NCBI GenBank assembly: GCA_947179485.1
Contig: OX359247.1
Location: forward strand, 37,300,801 to 37,364,800
Reading direction: 5' to 3'
From: Allacma fusca
Taxonomy: Eukaryota; Arthropoda; Collembola; Symphypleona; Sminthuridae
Length of the DNA: 64,000 bases
Position numbers and translations under genes: made by a program. A model generated the notes under the pieces. The model ran no database searches and was not told the origin of the DNA. It saw nothing but the letters and a program-made list of their open reading frames with translations. This document shows, piece by piece, positions 33,161 to 44,261 of this stretch (its first letter is position 1; each line of letters opens with the position of its first letter).

Positions 33161-34119
33161 GTTTTATTAATTCATCCCAAACTTAGGTATATCATACATA
33201 ATTAAAGTACCTCCACTAACAATAAGAGAGTTATATATAGTATGTATGATAGCGACAATATATAGATGTATTTGTAGTTCCCCTCCGCCCTTGACATCAC
33301 CTGGGAAAACTTTAACTTTTTAAGAAACATAACATACAAAAATAACATTATTTACCACTATTAGGGAACTTAGTGCAAGACTTTTGAAGTGTTCTTTTCC
33401 TTAGAACATATATAAACCCCATGTATGCACCCTCAGGATAACTAATTTGAATACTTCGTGAAAATTTAACAAATTTTTAACTTATAACTGCACTTAAAAA
33501 CAACATTAATTTCCTAGCTATTCATCAATTTTAGTAAAAAAAATGTAAGGAAGCACTATTTAAACAGTAGAAAATGCCCACAGCATAGTAAGTACATCAA
33601 CCTAACATATAAATGCATGTAAAATGTGCGCCTACATTTAACCTACATTTATATGAATAAGTTATTATGCCCAACACATTTTATAGGCAATCTACACAAC
33701 AAGTTATCCACCTATCCTATAATGCCTACAATTAACATGAGATTTTTTTTGCAGCCTATATTTTGCCTACTTGTAGGCCCTACATGTAGGGGAGGCGCCC
33801 ACCTTTGCTCACAATTCTTGATTAGCAATACTAAATCTGACTGGGAAAGAATTAATAAACATAAAATTCAAATGATGCTTTAATTAACTTTTGTTGAGCT
33901 TCTACTGAGGTCCTCGCTTTTTTTATGCATTTTTTAAATCAGCAGAAAGGCGTAATTATTTAGTGCTTTCCTTCAAAACCCTTATTATTTCTAATCCCAC
34001 AACATTAAGTATTCAGAACCCAGACCCGAACTCTGCCACTGCAACCAAGCTATATATCATTATTTATGTAATTACTGAAGTAATATTTGTCCTTAGCTCA
34101 ACCTCAAATCTGACCAAGC
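33161..34119. other. Intergenic
   Basis: AT-rich, no supported gene or repeat. It contains the likely promoter and 5' untranslated region of the SET/MYND gene, but no core motif stands out. Confidence 0.4.
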
Positions 34120-36381
34120 ATGGTAAGATAAAAGAAACTTCGTTTTTTAAAAAGCTTTATGATTATGGTAGTGCTTATTAACTCCGTTGGTTTGGTACCC
34201 AGCGATGACCAAAATTGTGAAGTTGTTAAATTAACATCAAAGAAATTTTTGAAGGGGACTGTCTTACTGTATTCATATTGTAATTATTACAGGCTACGGC
34301 AAGCCTGAAACCAGAAGTGTGTAATAAATGTGGAGAGCCCGCCGCTGTAAAATGCAAGTTGTGTGAAAGCGTCTCATATTGTTCTGTAAACCATCAAAAA
34401 AGGGATTGGGACAATCACCGGCTTGTCTGCGAACCCTATGTAATTCTGTCAGACCCCCTGACAGGTCGAACAAGATGGGTCGCTACGCGGAAGCTCCATC
34501 CAGGAATGATTCTTCTACAAGAGGAGCCTCTTTTAAGCTACCCCTTTTGGTTTAGCAAGCATGTCAATGACGAGGATAATTGTATTGTCTGTGGGAAGAA
34601 TTTCAACGGATCGGCCATGAAACTCTGTGAGTCTTGCTCCTGGAAGTTATGCAACAGTTTCTGTGAAAAGGTTAGGGCTCCGCTGGAGTTTATTTGAGTA
34701 ACTGTTCTGTTTTAATCTTGAGTATGCACAGTTTGGACTAATACCTGTCATAATTTTTCAGAGGCCAGAGCATGTTCACAGCGAGTGCCGTGTCTTCAAC
34801 GAATATGAGATCTTGCGCCCGAATGGAGAAGATAATTCCAAGCAAGTATCCTCCTTGATTGCTGTTTTGCGGGGATTGAGTCTCAAGTCTACGGATCCTG
34901 AAGCTTACGAGACCTTGCTGTCTCTGCCAGCAGAAACGTTCCACTCCCCGTATGAGCACCAGTTGAAGTTAGATTTCGAAAGTATGCTGAAATTCTTGAA
35001 GAAGTACATGAATCCTTTGGAAGTCGAAGAAGAAGAGTACAACCGAGTTTTTAGGGCAATTGAAATAAACAGATTACAATACAGTTCTATCGATCTTGTC
35101 AAAGATGATGTTACCATGAATGGAAGTAACATTCGGTGGGTACTTCGGAGCTTTACAATTCCCCTTGTTAAAAAACTTTGTTTGTTTTTAATATGTTCGG
35201 TGAAATAGCAATGATTGCTGTAGTAATAGGTAAAAGTTGTGTTTGTTTTATAGAGGGTCACTTCACACCAACTTCTATGTATATGACCAAACGAGCTACT
35301 TAAGTCATTCCTGTGTGCCAAACTGTTCTTGGAGTATTGGACCTTTGCCAGATCGTAAAATTCGGATTCGGGTCGCTACAGAAGTAGCTAAAGGACAGGA
35401 GCTCACCATTATGAAAGGATTCGACCCAGTATATCATGAGTGTGGAACCCGTGAACGTCATCTTCAATTTTTGCGGAAGCGAGGGATCCTCTGCAGGTGC
35501 CCTCGGTGTAAGGATCCAACAGAATTAGGAAGTTATGCATCGGCTGTTACCTGCTTTGTATGTAGATATGATGATGGTAAAGCCTCCACCCTGGATGACA
35601 ATAAGGGTTACTTACTACCATCAAACCCTTTGGATTTTTCACCTGAGGCCTACTACCAATGTAATAACTGCGATAAACGCATTTTAGCAACCCAAGTGAG
35701 TAAGCTTGAAATTCGGCTGCAGCAATTCAGCGAAGGAATATGTTCCGAGATGGTGGATAGAGATAATCCGTACATCCATATTGACAAATCAGTCACGAAA
35801 ATCCGAAATAAGTTATCAGAGCTTCATCCCACACACTGGATTCTGACAAATTCGATTAGGAATATTGTTGCTGGTATTTCACCCTTACAGATTATTGTTA
35901 CTAGGATTCATACCGGATTGAAATCCCGGAAGTACCTGGAAAACTGTATTCTACATTTGTACCGGGTTCTTGTTCAGGAGACGAAAATCAGTCCGGGCAT
36001 CAATCCTTTCACAGGTATTTTTATATAAGTGTGGTCATAACATTGTAAAATAAAACTCTAGAACATTGCATGATGGCTCATCAAAGCTAAGGAAAATTAT
36101 GTATCTTTATCTTTGACATTTTAGCAACCCTTCAAGCACTTCTAGGGACGAAGTTAGCCATTTTATTACTCACCTTCCATGAGCAGCTTGGCAGTTCCGA
36201 AATATTACGCTCTTACAGGCTCCATAAGAAATACTGCCTCGATGCGCTTAAATTTTTCGAAGGAGATTTTGCATTCTGCGGGAAGGATGTAAGCATCGTA
36301 ATGGATCACTTAAGTAAGACAATGGATGCGACAGCGCAGATTCTGGCAGTAGCGCTTGAAGTTCATAGGAAGCGGAAATGA
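34120..36381 (+). CDS. SMYD-family protein (MYND zinc finger + SET domain), SmydA-like
   Basis: Exons 34293-34670, 34762-35135, 35254-36014 and 36125-36381 join in frame (phases 0, 2, 1) to about 589 residues. They appear to be preceded by a one-codon exon, ATG at 34120-34122, directly followed by GTAAGA; that start is provisional. The MYND finger comes first (CNKCGEPAAVKCKLC, YCSVNHQKRDW, HRLVC). The split SET domain follows: WVATRKLHPGMILLQEEPLL, then SYLSHSCVPNCSW (the cofactor/substrate-binding NHSC-type motif), then the post-SET cysteines LCRCPRC. The TPR-like helical C-terminus is present. Family members are lysine methyltransferases or catalytically altered relatives; arthropod SmydA proteins are a large divergent group, so activity cannot be assumed. 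AATAAA is at about 36623. Confidence 0.88.
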
Positions 36382-36820
36382 TACTTATTGATCTAAATAT
36401 TTTGGCAGCTTTTGATTTCAAGCTACTTTATTGAGTTCTCATGTCAGCCGATTTTTAATAATTCCTCATCATTTTATTTTCTGCCGGCATTTTGTGTAAT
36501 ACCTATAATTATTTCACTTTTATTCATCAACAACGCTGTATAGACTACTTCAAATAATTACATTACTATAATAAACAACAATTGTGTATTTTTTCGATTT
36601 CGTAAACATTCCTTGGTATTTTAATAAAGAACAATGTTGGTATCTTAAATACAGTTTTACTACAATTTATTGTAGATGTGTGGCAATCCGAAATTTGTTT
36701 ACAAGCCTATCAGAGAATTCTCTGAAATAACTTACTCTAGGATATTTAACTGCAGGGGTACGAAAATAATTATTAAGTCTATAATAAAATTGCAAATAAT
36801 ACGTCTAATGTATTATAATG
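36382..36820. other. 3' flank of SET/MYND gene
   Basis: AT-rich. It contains at least one AATAAA at about 36623 serving as a likely polyadenylation signal; otherwise nothing is recognised. Confidence 0.4.
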
Positions 36821-36822
36821 TA

Positions 36823-37183
36823 TATCGTCGCTGAAGAGGCAAAATGGAATAAGTGCATTTTCGATTAAAATCAAAATGGTCTACATGCAGTTTTACTAAA
36901 TGCAAAATGGAATAGATGCATCAAGTTTTAAAAGCAAAATGGACTAAGTGCAATTTCGTCTAAAAGCAAAATGGTCTACATACAATTTCGCTTTAAAGCA
37001 GAATTGCCATTAAGTATACACGCATGTAGACCATTTTGCTTTTAGTGAAAACTGCATGTAGTTCATTTTGCTTTCAGGAAAGCTTGCAACTATTCCGTTT
37101 TGCCTTTAAGGAAAAAGGCATGTAGACCATTTTGCTTCTAGTCGAAATTGCACTTAGTCCATTTTGCCTCTTCAGCGACGATA
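36823..37183. mobile_element. Foldback MITE with internal GCAAAATGG arrays
   Basis: Ends TATCGTCGCTGAAGAGGCAA and its inverse, flanked by TA on both sides (36821-36822, 37184-37185). Within each arm a word of the type GCAAAATGGWCTAMATGCA is repeated several times. The left arm has it in one orientation and the right arm in the other, making a long imperfect hairpin. Relatives lie at 40796-41010 and 62975-63056. It has no coding capacity and probably relies on a TA-targeting transposase. Confidence 0.75.
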
Positions 37184-37261
37184 TAGCCTTTAAATAAGGT
37201 CAGTATCGCAATCGTAATCGTTTTACCGAAATGCATTGTGATTTTGCTGCTGTGTACGTAT

Positions 37262-38701
37262 TAGGCATTGGCATATCGGTCATTTTTTAACTATCGTTAA
37301 TATCGTTATCGTTCATCCTAAAAATGACGATAACGATATCGAAGGACGATATAACGATATTTGTTTCAATTTGAAGCACATATAAAAATATTCGACCGAC
37401 ACTGCCGAAGTATTGATGATTAATTAAATACTCACCTTGTTACTACTGTTTATGACAAAAAGTGCCACAAAAATTCATTGTTCGGAAAATCATCAAAGAA
37501 CTTTTCTTTTTACTGATGCCTAGTGGTCCCGATCTTTCAATTCTGAATCAAAAAAACTCGATTCGATTCGATTCGATTCAATTCTGATTCATCATTTTTC
37601 GATTCAATTCAAAGCATGAATTGAATCATTTCATTCAATTCACTTCATGAATGAAATCACGCGAAATGCCTTGAATCACGATTCAAATGATTCACTTGCA
37701 ACGAATTTGTTTGCATATCCTGCTAAAAATGCAGCTAGTAACGCATCACATTACAAATTTCGTACGTGTTTCTGAGAGACTGATTGACTTGATTTTTATA
37801 CATGAAATACATCAATTATTATAATTTATTATTACAGCATTTACTAACCGTCCAATTTAGATAATAATGTGACAATTAATTAGCAGGATATGCAACTCGA
37901 ATTTGCTAAAGTTACAGTCGACTATCGCTATAATCGATGCTCAATTTGCAAAATTTGTCGCTTCTGACCATAGTGTTATACGTTGTGTAAATGGGAATCG
38001 GGACTGGAAATTCAAATCCCTTATATCAAATAATCCCTTATAAGGGTATCCCTTATAGCGAGAGTACACTGTATTGACAATTTTAGTGATAGTGAAATTT
38101 TTTGAATTATAATCTTTCGCGGTTTTATGTAGACATTATAAAATCCTTAAATAAAATGTTTATGTTACCACCTTTTACTGTCTGAATGATTTGAATCATC
38201 ATTCGATTCAATTCAGCACGCAGAAATGAATCAAAGAGAATCCTGTGAATCGTGAATTGAATCGAATCATTGAATTTCATTCAATTCATAATTTGAATTG
38301 AATCAAAACGAATTTTTTGAATTGAATTGAAAGATTGGGACCACTAACTGATGCCATTCGGAACACCTAGACTATATGTAGTTGATATTAACTGAATGAG
38401 AACTGGGACTGACAATGAGCAATCCCGTAAGTTACCTTACGGTTTTAACGTATGTTTTGAGGAAACCAGGAATTTACATGGTATTATTATGAGCTGACTG
38501 ACATGACGTTTTGAATTAGTTCATATACATTAAAATGTTGGGAGTGAATCATTATTTGGGGAACTGAACCACGTTTTTACGATATGGAAACTGGCCGATA
38601 TATCGTTCGAACTTTACGAGAATTATTGTTCAATTATCGTTTCGAAAAATGTACGGTATAGACGATAATATCGTATGGCTATATCGGTATGCCAATGCCT
38701 A
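37262..38701. mobile_element. hAT non-autonomous element (outer)
   Basis: Terminal inverted repeats begin TAGGCATTGGCATA and end with the inverse (CCAATGCCTA). They are flanked by the perfect 8-bp duplication GTACGTAT (37254-37261, 38702-38709). Subterminal sequence is rich in ATCGTTATCG-type words. It has been split by a second insertion at 37521-38346. Confidence 0.82.
37521..38346. mobile_element. hAT non-autonomous element nested inside the 37.3-38.7 kb element
   Basis: Ends TAGTGGTCCCGATCTTTCAA and the inverse TTGAAAGATTGGGACCACTA (one mismatch). They are flanked by ACTGATGCC on both sides (37512-37520, 38347-38355), that is an 8-bp duplication plus one matching base or a 9-bp one. Subterminal arms are strings of GATTCGATTC/AATTGAATC words. 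No ORF. Confidence 0.82.
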
Positions 38702-38890
38702 GTACGTATGTATGTATCAAAACACAGAACCAGTTTGGAATACATTACAGAAATACAGAAAAAAAAATGCGACACATCCTGCTTCCAAACGGAGCTCCAT
38801 TATTTCTGGTTACGAGTTATACTGATCAATATTGAATAGTAGGTCATAAAAAGATAGCAGTGGGAGGGCTCATTTCGACTTTAAACATAT

Positions 38891-40302
38891 CTAAAGAAAT
38901 TGAATTTCAAAAATCAGAATCAAATATGTCAGAATTTGTTCCAACATACGTTGTGGAGTGCGTACAGTACAATACACACTTACAAGACGAACGCCAAATG
39001 GGGCTAAACTGTCTATCCTCATGAGCAAGGACTGAGGTACTTTCTTCGTCTCCCCAGGATTCCCACGAACACCTGGAATTTCTCTGGAAGTCTCTGCAAA
39101 AAGCTGGGTCCTCCATATATTTGGCGTTCTTTTTGACAACGTTCTAATATGCCCAAACTGTGTGAATGCAATGCAGATCATAAATAAGGTAATGACCGAA
39201 ATTGTTGGAAAGATGATGAAGATATGTAGTTCAAGATGATCGTATGCGGTGAGAGATACAAACAAACAAATGGTACAGATGCCACAGATCCCAAAACACA
39301 TGACAGATAGTACTTCAAACATAAAGTAGTTGAAAAACGATGTTAAGATACATAGTTGATTGTATGTATCTAGCTTGGACTGAAAGTGAAGCCGCCGGAT
39401 CACATTACTTGACCCAGGACTGAGAAGAAGGCCATTAATATTCTGGCCATTCCAGAATATTAACGAAGTAGCTCCAACACACTATGATGCAGAAGACCAT
39501 GATTATGTAAGAAACTACCATGATATACCATTCATGGACCGAAAATATTAGGCGAATAATAAGAACCGATCTGATTTTAGGTGGGAGAAGTGCTATATGA
39601 TTCATGGAATGATGTGGGAATAAAATGAGAACGATTGAAAATAAAGGTGGCAATAGAACAGTAACTCCGGCAATAGAGACTACTGCAATCTGCGACACAA
39701 CCGATTCCCACTAATTCTTACAGAAGTATCCTTCCCCTGACAAAAATAAATTCATAATAATTTTTTTTTATCATGTTATCAGTTATTTTGACTTCCCAAG
39801 CTTGGTTATCGTCTCATAGACCATAGGAATTGTTTTACAAAAACTTACGGAGTACTTTCTTCTGAATACTATGAGCTCCGTTTATTACTTTCACAACTTC
39901 TCTTTGCCCTTTTACATAGGCCAGTTGGAGCAGGGCAGCTGATCCTAATGAAATTAATTTGATGAAATGAACACCCATCGAAGTGTCAATTTTCATGCTG
40001 GTTGAGATCCTTATATAAAATGTAAGCGTTACGTATCCGGCGTACAGACATGTTTGAACGACATTAAAATAATAGCATATTTTCGGAATTAAAGTGTCCA
40101 CTCGTGCAATGAGTATAGTTTCAATTTTGGACGACTTTATTCTGTAGTATGGTAATGCCTTGAGAATACCACACCAGTCTATGACAGCCTTAATGATGGA
40201 GAGAGTTAGCACGCCCAATTTTAAATAAATTGTATTTACTTTACTTGAGCTATTTCCCATTTCAGTAGCCCGTAACTCATTGGATGGTTGGATAACTATC
40301 AT
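38891..40302 (-). pseudogene. Chemoreceptor-like pseudogene, paralogue of gene A
   Basis: Exon 1 (40302-39849) and intron 1 (39848-39737, GTAAGT...CAG, phase 1) correspond exactly to gene A. Exon 2 begins at 39736 with EGYFCKN, but then has an in-frame TAG where gene A has Trp (WWES against *WES). Exon 2 continues to NILEW. There the donor and nearly all of intron 2 are missing: only about 30 bp separate exon 2 from the acceptor at 39420, so exon 3 (39419-38891) is out of frame. Exon 3 itself is intact and strongly like gene A (SLAPFGVRLVSVYCTVRTPQR). Nonsense codon plus lost splice site indicate a dead gene. An unusual short intron or sequencing error are the alternatives. Confidence 0.75.
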
Positions 40303-40795
40303 TGTATAGATTGATGTAACTTGTCCAAACTAATTTAAAATAGAAGCTAGCGTTCTTACAGGAAGATTTGCAGAATTGGTCAATAGTGTACTTATAATTA
40401 CTTAAACAAATCCCTCTTACACTACTTACAAATTTAGAATTTTTGTGTTCTGATTAACAGTAATGAATGTAATATAAATTGTTTAATTAAAATTTTGATT
40501 TCTAACGAGTTGAATCGACCAATAAATATCTGCCTATTTACAGAGTCACAATAAACTTTTTATATCAAAAATAATAGCGTCAGAAACCACAGCTCTTGCT
40601 GTCTGACACTGTGCCATGTTATATGCAAGAAGGCCATATTTACTACTTGAAACCTTTTGAAATCCAGGTTTTTGGAAATTACTTACTCGTGAGTTTTATA
40701 CATATGTATATGGAGTCTTTATCGTGACATTAAAAAAAATTTAGTTATTTTGCAAAAATAATAAGAAAAAAAAACAACGTCTCCAAATTACTCAG
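40303..40795. other. Intergenic, 5' flank of the receptor pseudogene
   Basis: AT-rich, no features seen. Confidence 0.35.
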
Positions 40796-41010
40796 TATTG
40801 TCGGTGAAGAGAGAAAATGATCTAGATGCATTTTCGATTAGTATCAAATAGACCTGCCTGCAGTTTCACTAGAATTAAAATGCTCTATACTTTGAATACA
40901 ATTTTGTAATGTTCTTTTTTAATTTGTATTCATTGAAAACAAGGATGCATGTGTATTATCTTGCTTTAAGTGAAACATGTGCATCATTTTGCCCCTTCAC
41001 CGACCACTTA
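40796..41010. mobile_element. Decayed foldback MITE, relative of 36823-37183
   Basis: The left end TATTGTCGGTGAAGAG and right end CCCCTTCACCGACCA are diverged versions of the TATCGTCGCTGAAGAGG termini. The interior has GATGCATTTTCGATTA and ATCATTTTGCC words shared with the 36.8 kb element. Confidence 0.55.
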
Positions 41011-42966
41011 TAAGTCATAAAAGGAAAGGAGGCATAATTCAGCTATATTACTGTAGGAGTAATTAATTTTGAATAATAATCTTATTACTTGCTGGGTTGT
41101 AATAATATTAATTATGACATTTTCGCTATATACAGATACGGATCTAAAGTATAAGGTAGCCATAGCCATTACCTTCAAATTGTCTTCTACCACATATGTA
41201 TGTACCTGTACGTATAGATCTTCATATATATATATAATTAGGTATATGTAGCATCATTTTTAGAGTGAATTCGTATAACAATGGGATGATGGTAACACGG
41301 TATGGCATAACTTTTGTAGCCCGTTCGATAGAATTGTCATAAGAATAATTATATGATTGACAATTGACACCGCGGATTTCAGAATGGAATCCATAAATGA
41401 ATATCAGGATTGTTTAAGCATATACAGAATAATATCGTATCGGACATAATCCATATTCTGTCTCTGTTGAAATATAGTTTTGTTTCATTGTTTCGGAAGA
41501 TATAATGGCACAACTTGTGTTAACTGAATTAAACTTTCGAAACGATTGTTGATTGGGGGTGCTGTATAATTTACAAAAATTAATAATAATTTTATTATTA
41601 ATAAAATATATAAAAATACAAAAAAAATATTAATTATAATTTATTATTACAATAATTATCTACTTCTTAGATTTGGGATAGAAGGATCTTACGAATGAAT
41701 GTTTAGCTACGTTGGCGAAACGACTATTTGGATAACGGGTTAGGGAGTTTTTGGGTTACTAGTAGAGGAAGCTATTATATCGGTTCTGGATTATGGATAG
41801 AGAAGTTGCGTAACTTTTAATTCTTAACCGAGCTTGATTATTCTTAGGGTTAGGGGTAAAGGGAGCCTTATGAGTTACATATTTTTAGGTTACGGATAAC
41901 GGTAAGCTTTGATAGGCATGGCATAATTCTCAATTTCTATTTTATACGTACTTACTAGTGTATATAGCCTACACAAATAATTTGTAATTTGTTCTAATCT
42001 AATCTAAACTCCTCCCATGCACATTTTCTTCAATTGGCATTCCTGACTCTTCTTTCTTTTCTTACAATTAATCAACAATACCTAACAAAAGACTTTGATA
42101 CAAAAATCATCTGTGATCAGCCCTTCGTACTAAGCCACCAAGGGGCGAAGCGTTATAATGTAGTGTAACAGCACAAGCTATTAACAGCATTAACTATAAT
42201 ACCCTAAAACATGTATACACATAAATACAAGTAAGCGTTAACTATTGAGCATTGATATCTTGCTACTATCCCGAGCGTTTAAAACGTGTGGTATAAAACC
42301 ATGTACACTTTTATTTACACTGTTAGTATTATGTAGATCTAACGTCTATATTTAAATTGCACACATATTAAAGTATTCCCCATATATACACTAAATTCTC
42401 CTTTAAAAACCATAAACTTTTTATTTTTGACCTACTCTACCCATAAAAAATATTTGAATGATGATGTTTGATTGGTTCGGTAGTTGTCGTGGCGATAGAC
42501 AAGTAGTCTGTCAGACACCACGGCATCCACAATAAGGATTTTATCAGCTGTTCTTCGCCCCTAAGAAGAGCAAAGCATAAGTACAACTTTGAGACGAGAT
42601 ACTTGGAATCTACAAATGTATCAACGTTTGTAGTGACGCTACGTATGTAAATCACTAATTTCCTTGATTTACTAGGTATCAGTTTGGAATCTGAGGATAC
42701 TGCGTAGTCAATGAAACTGTTACCAAAAATCAGCTTTCCTTGAGCGGGCTTTCTGCCCTCCATCTGTACTCTACACTAGAAACGTTTATCAGATTACATG
42801 ACAAAACATTAGCATTCAACGTTTTCTTGTTATAGAAATTTCATTCGAAACTCGAGTGTATATTTAAAAGCTCAAAATAGCAAATCCTCATAAAACCTGA
42901 ATTCTTGTTTATTACATTGTAATTAGTATACAATTGTATGCACATATAAGTACAGTGTAGTATGTA
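41011..42966. other. Intergenic
   Basis: Very AT-rich, including an almost pure A/T stretch at about 41570-41660. No gene supported. Confidence 0.4.
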
Positions 42967-43539
42967 CAGTGGGCTGACAAAATATTGTTCGGTTGGACAA
43001 TTTTAAAGAAATCACTATTTTTCTGACATACAAACTCCATAAATAGAGTAGCATTACTAACCAATATGGTAAAACCCTCTATTGGAATAAATTTTCACAT
43101 CAATTACCAGAATTATTTCAGCACTAACGTCAGCTGGTACAAAAAACAAAACTAACGGAGTGACAAAAGATTGTTCGATTCATTGGATTTTTATGTTTAG
43201 TGACGAGTAGCTCTTCCATTAGCTTTAAAAAACTCATAAATACAGTTCGGAACGGAATACACGAGCTTTTCGGTTTTGGTAGATGGTATTAGCTACCCAT
43301 TCTTCATGTAGAGCTTCCATTAGCTCATGTTTATCTTCGGAGGTTGGTCCTTATTGTGGACATGTTAATTTTCAGTTTTGTCGCCGACGAACGCAAATTT
43401 TTGGGCAGGATATTTTTGTACACTTCTGCAGTCATTGTGCTGGGCACCTCGACTAAATTCCCGACCCGATGAGACGAAAAGCAAACCCCAAACCATTACG
43501 AAGTCTAAAAGTACAGATAGCTTGAAGTTTGAATTTACA

Positions 43540-44045
43540 ACGATTAATTCTAAAAGAAAACCTCATTATGTGCCACCGCCGTGCTTAACGGTGAATTTGA
43601 CACTGTCGACCCAAAATTCCTCTCCTGGCTGTCTCCACACCTTTTGTGCTCCCTTGGTTCCAAACTGACAAAATATAGTTTCATCTGACATCAAAATATT
43701 ACGCAAGTCTTTATTAATATATTTTGCGTGACATTTTGCTGATCAAAGTAGATGTATCCTGGTCTTCTTGCTGATCAGTGATTTTTTCTGGGCACTACGG
43801 CCATAAATTTTGACCTCCTGGGTCCTTCTATTAACTGTACGATCACAAATATTTACTCTTTTCGTCCGTTTGACTACCTTTGTCAGCTCTGAAAGGCCCT
43901 TCTTCCAATTTTTGAACGCAGTTTTTTCAATTAGCTGGCCGATTTTTCCCGTTGTTTTCGTTGGTTGGCCATATATTCGTGCACGGGTTGTAGATCCAAA
44001 CTTCCTCCAGCGGTTTATGACCTCTTAGACTGTGTTCCACTTAGT
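43540..44045 (-). pseudogene. Tc1-type transposase remnant
   Basis: Minus-strand frames read NRWRKFGSTTRARIYGQPTK (helix-turn-helix region with the GRP-like linker). Further on they read MSDETIFCQFGTKGAQKVWR and PGEEFWVDSVKFTVKHGGG, which match the catalytic second-Asp block of Tc1 transposases (SDES.F...G...VWR.PGE......TVKHGGG). Several stops and an early end of the frame after HGGGT show it is not functional. Confidence 0.75.
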
Positions 44046-44261
44046 GTATACATTTTATGCAATTATTGTGATGGGAGCTATATCATTAAACCACCTTACA
44101 AGCAGACGTATTTTACAATTAAAACAACAATTAAAAGAGATACTACACGCGTGGAAACAAAATACTGTACCTTTGAAGTGTATTTTGTGCAGACCGAACA
44201 ATCTTTTGTCCAAAAAAATTGTCGGTCTAATCACTCTTTCTCCAAAAATAAGAGCTAATAT

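Noticed and set aside
34905..35321. 138-codon minus-strand ORF
   Set aside because: Antisense to SET/MYND exons and spans an intron of that gene.
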